A DNA stretch of 13,009 bases, taken from the NCBI GenBank assembly GCA_900770205.1, contig CAAGJV010000178.1:1-13009 (forward strand), given 5' to 3'. Positions 1 to 7,145 of this stretch are shown piece after piece; positions within the stretch are counted from its first letter, which is position 1, and each line of letters begins with the position of its first letter. The notes below the pieces were generated by a model that made no database searches, was not told where the DNA came from, and was given only the letters and a program-made list of their open reading frames with translations. The DNA is from Desulfovibrionaceae bacterium (lineage in GTDB: Bacteria > Desulfobacterota > Desulfovibrionia > Desulfovibrionales > Desulfovibrionaceae). The position numbers and the translations under genes are program-made.

Positions 1-2
1 AA

Positions 3-344
3 TATAAAGCAGGAAAATGTTTTTCGCCAGATGTGGCGGCGCTTTTTAAAAACTACGATTATCGCGGCAATATACGGGAATTGGAAAACGCCATTGAATG
101 CGCCGTAGTTCTATGCCCTTATGTTATTATCAGCTGCGATTATCTGCCAGAACGGATCCGGAATCATTCTCTCCATCACAAACAGGTGCAGACACTTCGT
201 GAAGCGAGGCAGGAATTTGAAGAAAAATACATCCGCGACGTTCTGGATTCCGGTTATACCTTCCGTGAAGCCGCAGAAATTCTCGGCGTTGACCATTCCA
301 CCCTTGTTCGGAAACTGAAGAAAAAGACGGAAGACAATCCGTAG
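3..344 (+). CDS. Sigma-54-dependent transcriptional activator, C-terminal fragment (cut by window edge)
   Basis: The reading frame is open from the window edge (first full codon at base 3), so only the last 113 residues are seen. The fragment begins in the C-terminal part of the AAA+ sigma-54 interaction domain, with the characteristic motif RGNIRELENAIECAVVL around residues 21-37. A linker follows, then a Fis-type helix-turn-helix at about residues 85-108 (REAAEILGVDHSTLVRKLKK), which binds enhancer-like sites. Proteins of this family use ATP to open promoters held by RNA polymerase with sigma-54. The sensory N-terminal domain lies outside the window, so the signal is unknown. The gene converges on an arylsulfotransferase remnant; a regulatory link is possible but not shown. 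GTG at 33 is an internal codon, not the start. Confidence 0.93.
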   Translation, partial: YKAGKCFSPDVAALFKNYDYRGNIRELENAIECAVVLCPYVIISCDYLPERIRNHSLHHKQVQTLREARQEFEEKYIRDVLDSGYTFREAAEILGVDHSTLVRKLKKKTEDNP

Positions 345-365
345 GCGTTTCATGACCTACTGAAC

Positions 366-400
366 AAAAAGGCCTCCCAAAAGAAAAGGAAGGCCTTTTT
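366..400. terminator. Bidirectional rho-independent terminator between convergent genes
   Basis: A 10-bp perfect stem pairs 366-375 (aaaaaggcct) with 391-400 (aggccttttt), with a 15-base loop. It gives an A-run on one side and a T-run on the other, so it can act in both directions. It sits 22 bases after the stop of the sigma-54 activator and 77 bases beyond the end of the leftward arylsulfotransferase remnant. Confidence 0.88.
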
Positions 401-477
401 GTTGGGTAGTCAGAACCATCCATAAAACGGGTGTTTTTCTGTTTCGCTCTCTTCTCTCTCTCAACTAACTGAAGGCG

Positions 478-1413
478 TTAATCCGTTGCCGCCACACAGG
501 TGCCGGCATTGGAGAAACCATCGATAGCATCCTCAATAACCACTGTTGTCTGAGTTCCCAAAGGCGCCGCTCCTGGTACTCTGAATGAGGCAATATCCAA
601 AGGCTTGATAGCAATCTCCTCAGGCTGAGGAAGCTGCGGCACCCAATGATAAGGCGCTCGATAGGCTCGATAAATGAAATTCATCTTGCCGTTTTCTGCC
701 GTCCTATAGGGGCATATATATTCCCATACTATCTCGTGTTCCGCCGTCACCTCAATCACACGCCCATCCGAACCTTCGGTAATAAGCGTATTTCCATTGG
801 GCAAGCGCTGGGCAGAGCTGATAAAAGGACTGTAAAAACGGCAGGCATCCAAAGGAATGACAAAACCGCCTTCCTTTGGCGTATACTGCCATACGATATC
901 CAAGGTGACAGGATCGAATTCAAGTACGCGTGAATAGTCCCGCAGTGCAGACTTCGTACCATCTTTCGCACCTGCATTCGGAGCTCCGTATCCTGCCCAT
1001 CCTCCATTGTCAAAAACAAGTATATTTCCTTCTCCCGGCAATCCTCGGGGGATCATATGGGCATGATGCTGTCCGATAATCCAGCCAAGTTTCTGTTCAG
1101 GATGACCATTCCCATATTCAGGGCCAACCTTCCAAACTATCTTCCCTGTTTTTTTGCTGACGATAAAAATAATATTCGTTTCACGGCCATCCATGATGAT
1201 ATTATCCGGGTGAAAGCGTTCATCACCTGCATCATACCATTTGTTCGGGCCAAGTGCCGACATGGAATTGATATGCATCCAGTCGCCGACAGAAGGAGAA
1301 TCCTCTACCAGGCTCCCTCCACGAAAGTTGGGATTTCTGCACATGGCATTTCTGGCTTCTTCGGGAGAGTTTACCAGAACCAGGCTCGAAGTTCTGGATA
1401 AAAATGCACTTCT
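478..1413 (-). pseudogene. Arylsulfotransferase (ASST family) remnant lacking its N-terminal part
   Basis: The open frame encodes the central and C-terminal parts of a bacterial aryl-sulfate sulfotransferase, a beta-propeller enzyme that moves sulfate between phenolic compounds. Recognisable family blocks, from the leftward start, are GDWMHINSMSALGPNKWYDA, ERFHPDNIIMDGRETNI, a His-rich GQHHAHMIP, SRVLEFDPVTLDIVWQY and SSAQRLPNGNTLITEGSDGR. The frame is bounded by a TGA at 1414-1416, and rdgB ends at 1452, so there is no room for the missing part. From memory of the family, about 160-180 residues should precede the SPEEARNAMCRNPNF segment; instead there are about 15 unrelated-looking residues. 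The first ATG (1344) has no clear ribosome binding site and starts mid-domain. The downstream part is intact, without internal stops, and ends in a plausible native C-terminus. Reading: a recent 5' deletion, probably non-functional. The alternative, a short active homologue, is less likely. Confidence 0.75.
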
Positions 1414-1451
1414 TCAGCTATGCCGTATGAGAACTGCTGCAAAAATCTAAA

Positions 1452-2105
1452 TCAATCTCTTTTCAGCCCTTCTGCCAGCTTTTTCTGTTCCAGCGCCTCC
1501 ATGAGTTTTCTCAGTGCCTTTCCTCTGTGGCTTCGCGCCATCTTTTCCTCCCTGGTGAGTTCGGCTCCCGTATGCCCACTCTCTGAATCGATAAAAAGAG
1601 GATCATATCCAAAACCGTTTTTTCCAGAAAGGTGCATTCCAATGCTCCCCTCCCAGCAGCCGCTGACAACAATATCAGATGGAACATCTTTCATTGATGA
1701 TGGAAAGACCATTGCCATGCAGCAGCGAAATCTGGCAGAACGCCTTTCCAAAGGGACATCTTTAAGCTGATCAAGAAGCTTACGGTTGTTTCTGTCATCC
1801 TCGCTCTCTCCGGCAATGCCAGGCCAGCCTTCGCTATAGCGTGAAGAATAAACGCCGGGAGCTCCATCAAGAGCATCGACCTCCAAACCGGAATCATCTG
1901 CTACAGCAGGAATGCCAAGGCGTTCAGCTGCAGCATGAGCCTTGATAAGCGCATTCTCCTCAAAGGTATTTCCTGTTTCCTCTACCTCTGGATAATCTTC
2001 AGGAAGACCTATAACCTCAAATCCCAAACGGGCCATAGGCTCGCAAAGCTCCCTTATTTTTCCCTGATTTCTCGTTGCAAGAACAATCGTCTGAAGAACG
2101 GCCAT
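1452..2105 (-). CDS. rdgB: RdgB/HAM1 non-canonical purine NTP pyrophosphatase (dITP/XTP)
   Basis: The 217-residue protein hydrolyses ITP, dITP and XTP to the monophosphate plus pyrophosphate, keeping deaminated purines out of DNA and RNA. Family signatures are all present: the N-terminal nucleotide-binding stretch LATRNQGKIREL (residues 9-20), TFEENALIKA (47-56), the catalytic-region ADDSGLEVDALDGAPGVYS (69-87), SGKNGFGYDPLF (160-171) and SHRGKAL (192-198). The length is close to the usual 195-210 with a slightly long charged tail. The ATG is preceded by AAGGAG at a 5-base spacing (bases 2111-2116 on the opposite strand). It diverges from rimO. The arylsulfotransferase remnant begins within 40 bases of its stop. 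Confidence 0.96.
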   Translation of the reverse strand: MAVLQTIVLATRNQGKIRELCEPMARLGFEVIGLPEDYPEVEETGNTFEENALIKAHAAAERLGIPAVADDSGLEVDALDGAPGVYSSRYSEGWPGIAGESEDDRNNRKLLDQLKDVPLERRSARFRCCMAMVFPSSMKDVPSDIVVSGCWEGSIGMHLSGKNGFGYDPLFIDSESGHTGAELTREEKMARSHRGKALRKLMEALEQKKLAEGLKRD

Positions 2106-2145
2106 GAGGACTCCTTGCCGAAAGGTTCATTTCATGGCAAAAAGG

Positions 2146-2172
2146 GATATATCAGGCCAGTCCTGTTGACAA
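2146..2172 (-). promoter_or_regulatory. Possible sigma-70 promoter for rdgB (extended -10)
   Basis: Read leftward, TTGTCA (2167-2172) and TGATATATC (2146-2154; the -10 hexamer TATATC is 2146-2151, preceded by TG-N) form a -35 and an extended -10. The 15-base spacer is short, which an extended -10 could partly compensate. It would start transcription about 35 bases before the rdgB ATG. Pattern only. Confidence 0.3.
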
Positions 2173-2196
2173 GTCCGGGCCTGAGAAGGTGTGCTT

Positions 2197-3483
2197 ATGC
2201 TCCGTATCTATTCCCAAAGTCTTGGATGTTCGAAAACCCGTGTGGATACTGAACGAGTGCTGGGATCTCTTGGGCCAGTTCTCACAGTAGGCACACCTGA
2301 ACAGGCAGATCTTGTCTTCATCAATACCTGTGCGTTCATATCTCCAGCCGTACAGGAATCCATACAGACAATACTTCAGCTCATTGAAGACATAAGCGGC
2401 CTTCCCAAAAGCAAAAGGCCTTTTCTGGCCGTAGGAGGATGTCTTCCGGGGCGCTACGGAATATCGGACCTGCAATCTGAAATACCGGAAGTCGACCTCT
2501 GGCTTCATACCGATGATATCAATACCTGGGCTGATCAGATTCAGAAGGCTCTTTCTCTGGAAAAAGCAGCCTCCGGCCGCATGCTCAGTACGGGCCCTTC
2601 CTATGCCTGGCTGAAAATAGGCGAGGGCTGCCGCCATAACTGCTCCTTCTGCGCTATTCCCTCCATACGAGGAAAATACGTTTCCGATGATGCAGACAAA
2701 CTGACGGCTGAAGCTTCAGCATTGGTTAACGATGGAGTAAAGGAACTTATTCTTGTCGCCCAGGATGTTACGGCCTACGGAACAGATTTTGGAAAAGATC
2801 CGCGCTTTCTCCTGGAAAAACTTCTCTCCCTTGATGGACTGGAACGACTTCGTCTGCTCTATCTCTACCCGGGAGGACTTTCGAACGAACTGCTTTCTTT
2901 CCTCCAACATGCGGGAAAGCCCTTTGTCCCTTATTTCGATATGCCTCTTCAGCATGCCCATCCAGACATACTCAGCCGTATGGGCCGCCCCTTTTCAGGA
3001 AATCCCCAGCATGCTGTAGACCGCATCCGCGACTTTTTCCCCAAGGCTGCTCTGCGTACAACCATGATGGTAGGCTTCCCTGGTGAAACAGAAGAACACT
3101 TTCATTCCCTTATGAAATTTGTAGAAAAAAACCGCTTCCATCATATGGGAGTTTTCGCTTTCCAGCCGGAGGATGGCACTATAGCGGCAACCATGCCAGA
3201 ACAGATAAAAGATTCTATTAAAGAATTTCGTAAAAACGAGCTCATGGAACTTCAGCGAGGCATCAGCGAATCCATTCTTTCAGAATATGCCGGACAGAAC
3301 ATGGACATTCTTGTAGACGACAGTTCTGACGAATGGCCGGGGCTCTATACCGGCCGCACCTGGTTTCAGGCTCCCGATGTCGATGGGCAGACATATATCA
3401 GCGGCCCGGGAGTGGAAAAGGGAGCCATGATCAATGCCGAAATTATAGAAACCAGAGAATACGATCTTGTCGCTCTGGCATAA
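2197..3483 (+). CDS. rimO: RimO, ribosomal protein S12 methylthiotransferase (radical SAM)
   Basis: The 428-residue enzyme adds a methylthio group to the conserved aspartate of ribosomal protein S12, using two 4Fe-4S clusters and S-adenosylmethionine. The N-terminal MTTase domain has its three cluster cysteines at C11 (SLGCSKTRVDTE), C45 (NTCAFISPAVQESI) and C82 (GGCLPGRY). The radical SAM CxxxCxxC motif is CRHNCSFC (C145, C149, C152). A TRAM-type domain fills roughly the last 65 residues. The VDTE after the first cysteine and the CAFISPA.ESI block favour RimO over the tRNA enzyme MiaB. A GTG at 2191 is in frame, but GAGAAGG at 2183-2189 lies one base from the GTG and seven from the ATG at 2197, so the ATG is chosen. 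A lipoprotein gene follows after 13 bases, probably co-transcribed. Confidence 0.95.
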   Translation: MLRIYSQSLGCSKTRVDTERVLGSLGPVLTVGTPEQADLVFINTCAFISPAVQESIQTILQLIEDISGLPKSKRPFLAVGGCLPGRYGISDLQSEIPEVDLWLHTDDINTWADQIQKALSLEKAASGRMLSTGPSYAWLKIGEGCRHNCSFCAIPSIRGKYVSDDADKLTAEASALVNDGVKELILVAQDVTAYGTDFGKDPRFLLEKLLSLDGLERLRLLYLYPGGLSNELLSFLQHAGKPFVPYFDMPLQHAHPDILSRMGRPFSGNPQHAVDRIRDFFPKAALRTTMMVGFPGETEEHFHSLMKFVEKNRFHHMGVFAFQPEDGTIAATMPEQIKDSIKEFRKNELMELQRGISESILSEYAGQNMDILVDDSSDEWPGLYTGRTWFQAPDVDGQTYISGPGVEKGAMINAEIIETREYDLVALA

Positions 3484-3496
3484 GCAAAGGAACAGC

Positions 3497-5029
3497 ATGA
3501 AAAAGATACTGCTCTTTTCCTTCCTTTTTTTTCTGATTACTTCCTGCTTTAATTCTTCCGAAATACAAAAAAATATCATCGGAACATGGATCGATGAACA
3601 AAACCATCTTTATTATCTCGATAAAGACGGTTCTCTCGCGCTTCCCGGACAAACATCTGTTTCTGGAATACGATGGCAATGGGAAAACGATGTTCTTACC
3701 CTTGAAACCATGAATACTGCAGGAACGGAAATAAAAGAAAGAAAACTGGTTCTCAAGCATGCGGGAACACGAAGTCTGGAATTTACCGATACGGATGGTT
3801 CATTAACAATATGGAAAAAAAGCCGGGCCACTATCGGCAAACTGGAAGGTTCTCTTTTTTACCGCGAACGAATAGCTCTTCCTCCAGAATTTGTTATTTC
3901 CGTCCAACTTTATCCTCTCCATTCCTCTATTCCTACATCGGTTGCCGTTATCCCATCTCATGAACCCAGAAACCTTAATTTTAAAATATACTACCTGGAA
4001 CAAACCATCTCAAACCAGATGCGAATAGCAGCCTCGATACTGAACAGCGGAGAAACTCTCTTCTCCACTAAAGAAGATATCATAGTCTCTCCTCATGATA
4101 CCCCCAGCATCATGCTCTATAAAAATCAGCCTGGCGAAAAACAGCTTTCCCCCCTTATTCCTCCCGTATCCTATGAAGGAACGCTGAAAAAAAACGGTAA
4201 CGAACTCTCCATACATCTGTACCTGGAAAAAGGAGGCCTCGCCCTTCTTACCCATGAGGAAGACCTTAATCCATCCATGGGAACCTGGATGGAAAAAGAC
4301 AGAAACAGAACTATAGAAATATCCAGAGGTACTCAAAAACCTATCACTGCGACGCGAGGAAATGAAGAATTTCTTCTGCTGGAAGGACTTTCACCCCAGG
4401 CTATAGAACTCAAAAAAACGAATGCCCCCTGGCCTGACAAAAATATTTTCATTGAGGGAGAGCTGAGAAACGTGAACGGTGCTCCCCTTTTTTCCGAATG
4501 CAATACTCAAAGAGATATTTCCCTCCTGAGTACAGGAAAAAATTATGATAAACTTACAAAACTATCCCTTGAAAACAATACATCTACAGTAGTTCTTGAA
4601 GGACGACTCCAAAACGGCAGCCTTGATGCCTCCAGACTTTTCCTTGTCCAAAAAGGAGGCCTATGCTCCGCCGAGCAGTATGCTTCCGTTCCCCTTCTGC
4701 AAACATATTGGAGGCTGAGAGAACTCAACGGCATCCAAGTAAAAACCTTTTCTGATCAGCCGGAACCCCATCTCATTCTACGGGACAAAGGACAGGCATC
4801 CGGCTCTGACGGATGCAATAATTTTTTTATCGTATGGAAAAAAGAAAACAACAGCATAACATTCTCAGCAGGAGGAACGACACTGAGAATATGTCCGCAG
4901 GGCAATGAGCAGGCCATGGATATTCATAAGATGTTCGCAGAAACAGATGAATGGAGCATTAATGGTTCCATGCTGGAATTTCGATCCAAAAACAGACTGG
5001 TCGCTGTTTTTGAATCTGTGAACATGTAG
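3497..5029 (+). CDS. Multi-domain outer-membrane-type lipoprotein (YscW/YbaY-like, NlpE-like and META/HslJ domains)
   Basis: The 510-residue protein starts with a lipoprotein signal peptide: MKKILLF, a hydrophobic stretch and the lipobox LITSC, with lipidated Cys17. No Asp follows the Cys (CFN), which in enterobacterial rules favours outer-membrane sorting. Four segments are visible. Residues about 24-110 resemble a small lipocalin-like beta domain (IIGTWIDE). Residues about 115-209 match the YscW/YbaY lipoprotein family (GSLFYRERIALPPEFVISV). Residues about 224-390 resemble the NlpE copper-homeostasis family (EGTLKKNG, MGTWMEKD, LFSECNTQRDISLL), without its CxxC metal motif. Residues about 400-508 are a META/HslJ domain (LQTYWRLRELNG, ASGSDGCNNFF, GTTLRICPQ). 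Related domains occur in envelope-stress and motility proteins, but no substrate is known. An upstream in-frame ATG at 3467 overlaps rimO; the start at 3497 is preferred because it has AAAGGA five bases upstream and begins the signal peptide. Confidence 0.85.
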   Translation: MKKILLFSFLFFLITSCFNSSEIQKNIIGTWIDEQNHLYYLDKDGSLALPGQTSVSGIRWQWENDVLTLETMNTAGTEIKERKLVLKHAGTRSLEFTDTDGSLTIWKKSRATIGKLEGSLFYRERIALPPEFVISVQLYPLHSSIPTSVAVIPSHEPRNLNFKIYYLEQTISNQMRIAASILNSGETLFSTKEDIIVSPHDTPSIMLYKNQPGEKQLSPLIPPVSYEGTLKKNGNELSIHLYLEKGGLALLTHEEDLNPSMGTWMEKDRNRTIEISRGTQKPITATRGNEEFLLLEGLSPQAIELKKTNAPWPDKNIFIEGELRNVNGAPLFSECNTQRDISLLSTGKNYDKLTKLSLENNTSTVVLEGRLQNGSLDASRLFLVQKGGLCSAEQYASVPLLQTYWRLRELNGIQVKTFSDQPEPHLILRDKGQASGSDGCNNFFIVWKKENNSITFSAGGTTLRICPQGNEQAMDIHKMFAETDEWSINGSMLEFRSKNRLVAVFESVNM

Positions 5030-5039
5030 CTGTGATGAA

Positions 5040-5080
5040 AAAAATGGCTTCTGCAAGTATCTCTTACAGAAGCCATTTTT
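5040..5080. terminator. Bidirectional rho-independent terminator
   Basis: A 14-bp perfect stem pairs 5040-5053 (aaaaatggcttctg) with 5067-5080 (cagaagccattttt) around a 13-base loop. It lies 10 bases after the lipoprotein stop and 20 bases beyond the leftward hldD stop, so it can end both transcripts. Confidence 0.9.
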
Positions 5081-5100
5081 CATATATTGCTGTTCTCTTG

Positions 5101-6081
5101 CTACAGGGAACAAAGATACGGATCGTCCATCATAAGGTAATTGCGTACATAATCATCCACCCCTTCTTCCAGAGTATGGAATCGCACCGGACAATGTTCG
5201 CGCTGCATCCATGTCATATCAGCTTCCGTAAAGTACTGATACTTTCCCTTCAGATGTTCCGGCATATCGAAATACTCTATTTCCGGTTCCCTCTCCATGG
5301 AAGAGAATACGGCTTTGGCCAGATCGTTCCAGCTTCGAGCTTTTCCCGTTCCCACATTGAAAATACCATTGCACGATGGGTTTTCCATAAACCATCGCAT
5401 AAGGGAAGCGCAGTCTTTGGAATAAACAAAATCGCGCACAAACTCTCCATCGCCATACTTAGGAGTATCTGAACGGAACAGCCTGATTTTTCCCGTTTCC
5501 TTTATCTGAGGTACGGCACGGCATACCATACTCATCATACCGCCCTTATGATACTCATCGGGGCCGTAAACATTGAAGAATTTAAGATTGACGACCTCTC
5601 CGAGCAGCTTATTGCGCATGCACCACAAATCAAAAAGTTTTTTGGAGTAGCCGTACATATTCAATGGGCGGAGCTTCGGCATAATATCCAGGCTGTCGGA
5701 AAAACCAAGCTCTCCATCTCCATAGGTGGCAGCGCTGCTTGCCGTAATAAACCTGGCTCCAGCCTCAAGAGAGGCAAGACATAATTCCACCGTATAATGG
5801 AAATTATTTTCCATGAGAAAATCTGCATTCCGTTCCGTTGTCGATGAGCATGCTCCCATATGGATCACACACTCTACTCCTTCCAACTTCTTTCCGGAAC
5901 GAAGATTTTCAAGAAAGGCATCCCGGTGCATATAATTACTGTAGCGCAAATGAGAAAGGTTCTTCCACTTTTCTGTAGAAGCAAGATTATCCACCACAAG
6001 TATGTCATCCATACCGTGGCGGTTCAGTTCCCATATCATATTTGCGCCGATGAGGCCAGCACCCCCCGTAACAATAATCAT
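5101..6081 (-). CDS. hldD: ADP-L-glycero-D-manno-heptose 6-epimerase
   Basis: The 326-residue enzyme is a short-chain-dehydrogenase-type epimerase that converts ADP-D-glycero-beta-D-manno-heptose to the L-glycero form, the last step in making the heptose donor for the LPS inner core. The Rossmann NADP-binding motif is at the N-terminus (VTGGAGLIGANM, residues 4-15). The YxxxK catalytic pair is in YGYSK (Tyr143, Lys147). The epimerase-specific EYHKGGMMSMV block carries Lys179, which corresponds to the second catalytic lysine region of E. coli HldD. CSSTTE (78-83) and the length fit the family (about 310-330). Its ATG overlaps the TGA of the CxxCxxCC gene by four bases (ATGA, 6078-6081), which implies translational coupling. 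It is the last gene of the leftward operon and is followed by the terminator at 5040-5080. No kinase or other heptose gene is next to it here. Confidence 0.95.
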   Translation of the reverse strand: MIIVTGGAGLIGANMIWELNRHGMDDILVVDNLASTEKWKNLSHLRYSNYMHRDAFLENLRSGKKLEGVECVIHMGACSSTTERNADFLMENNFHYTVELCLASLEAGARFITASSAATYGDGELGFSDSLDIMPKLRPLNMYGYSKKLFDLWCMRNKLLGEVVNLKFFNVYGPDEYHKGGMMSMVCRAVPQIKETGKIRLFRSDTPKYGDGEFVRDFVYSKDCASLMRWFMENPSCNGIFNVGTGKARSWNDLAKAVFSSMEREPEIEYFDMPEHLKGKYQYFTEADMTWMQREHCPVRFHTLEEGVDDYVRNYLMMDDPYLCSL

Positions 6082-6776
6082 GAGTTCCCCTTCAATGTTG
6101 CTCTTGTCGTTTGCACCATGGTAACGCTGCCATCAGCATTATAGCGGGCATCAATACCAAACATGATAACGGTTTGAAGCAAAGGCCTTCCATAGAGAAA
6201 ATTCAGCATCTCTCCAGGAACTCTGCCTTTTTCCATAATAAGTTCACGATAGGCTCTGTCATATTCCACAAACTCGACAAGCTCATGGCGAGCCTGCTCA
6301 TCTTCCTCAAGGTGAGAAGCAAGTTCTATGAGTGAAGAGTAACTGCAGCGCTGCTCATGGGCTTCCACAGATTCCATAAGCCACGCTGGTGCATGAAGAA
6401 TTTCCAGTATGGACTTCCTATCCAGTCTGTCTTCCCCATGCATGGACAAAAGAGCTCCAGGATTATCACAGAAGAGAGCTCTGCATTCTGCAGGACTGCT
6501 TTCATGGATGAAGCACCTGTTGTTTTCCATAAGAAAGCGGCATGTCCAGTCATCCGGGCGAGAACCCGCAGGTGCAGCTATCTTTACTATTTCATCTGGC
6601 AGCGGAACTATATGATCGTTCGAGGTATCGCGCACCAGTTCTCCAGCACGAAATGTGCATAGATCCTGGAGCTGCAGTATTCCATCCCTCAGGAGATGTT
6701 CATCTTCCTTATGAAGAGCCGGCCCACCTTTACGGCAGCAGGTCCCGCATTGGCGGCACTGATTTTTTTCACTCAT
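6078..6776 (-). CDS. YkgJ-type CxxCxxCC zinc/iron-chelating domain protein
   Basis: The 232-residue protein begins with the defining cysteine cluster of the family, CRQCGTCC (C7, C10, C13, C14). Further cysteines at C79 (DDWTC), C88 (NNRCFIH), C98 (PAECRAL) and C103 follow, the usual second half of this metal-binding domain. The family is thought to bind zinc or an iron-sulfur centre; its biochemical role is poorly defined. The remainder (residues about 110-232) is charged and mostly helical, with no signal peptide or membrane segment, so it is probably cytoplasmic. The start ATG has GAGGGG just upstream. It overlaps hldD by four bases, and the stop of the small coiled-coil gene lies 75 bases upstream. 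The context does not settle whether it serves LPS synthesis. Confidence 0.85.
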   Translation of the reverse strand: MSEKNQCRQCGTCCRKGGPALHKEDEHLLRDGILQLQDLCTFRAGELVRDTSNDHIVPLPDEIVKIAAPAGSRPDDWTCRFLMENNRCFIHESSPAECRALFCDNPGALLSMHGEDRLDRKSILEILHAPAWLMESVEAHEQRCSYSSLIELASHLEEDEQARHELVEFVEYDRAYRELIMEKGRVPGEMLNFLYGRPLLQTVIMFGIDARYNADGSVTMVQTTRATLKGNS

Positions 6777-6851
6777 GATCCCCTCATTGTCTGAATACTT
6801 GATGATTGGAGAACAGAAAGATCAGACATAGGCTTTTTCTTTCTCATCTCC

Positions 6852-7145
6852 CTATATTCCTTTATATTGCCTGAGGCGATTGATGCGGACACGCCGATAC
6901 TGTTTATGCGTTTCCAGCATATTCTTCTGCTGATGAAGCTCATGTATCTCCTGAGGAAACACTATCCCTTCCTCTATATTTTCAGAAGATATGAGCTCTC
7001 GTATTTTTTTTTCGCAGAGTGTCTGCATCTCACTGATAACTGCCACCTCCTTCTCTAAATCTTCAATCGTCTCCGGCAGAGGTTTCTGGAGGAAGCTCTC
7101 CATAGACGCCATGGGCGATGACCCGTCTGCGGGCAGGCTTTTCAT
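6852..7145 (-). CDS. Small coiled-coil protein overlapping the EPSP-synthase-like gene
   Basis: The 97-residue product is not a family I recognise. It is predicted mostly helical: two runs with heptad-like hydrophobics (about residues 23-52, IEDLEKEVAVISEMQTLCEK and on, and 62-90) are joined by a short FPQEIH linker, and the C-terminus is basic (YRRVRINRLRQYKGI). There is no signal peptide or membrane segment. Its first 83 bases lie inside the 3' end of the upstream gene in a different frame, and the ATG is preceded by GGAG seven bases away. That makes it likely to be translated from the same mRNA by coupling. In-frame ATGs at 7112 and 7103 are alternatives that still overlap. It is supported by its position in the operon and its ribosome binding site, but remains hypothetical. 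Confidence 0.65.
   Translation of the reverse strand: MKSLPADGSSPMASMESFLQKPLPETIEDLEKEVAVISEMQTLCEKKIRELISSENIEEGIVFPQEIHELHQQKNMLETHKQYRRVRINRLRQYKGI

Noticed and set aside
2166..2171. TTGACA as a -35 box for rimO
   Set aside because: A matching -10 would fall at 2189-2194, on top of the ribosome binding site and start, and no such box is present.
6789..6827. gtctga/tcagac inverted repeat between the coiled-coil and CxxCxxCC genes
   Set aside because: Only 6 bp with a 27-base loop and no T-run; not a terminator, and within chance expectation.
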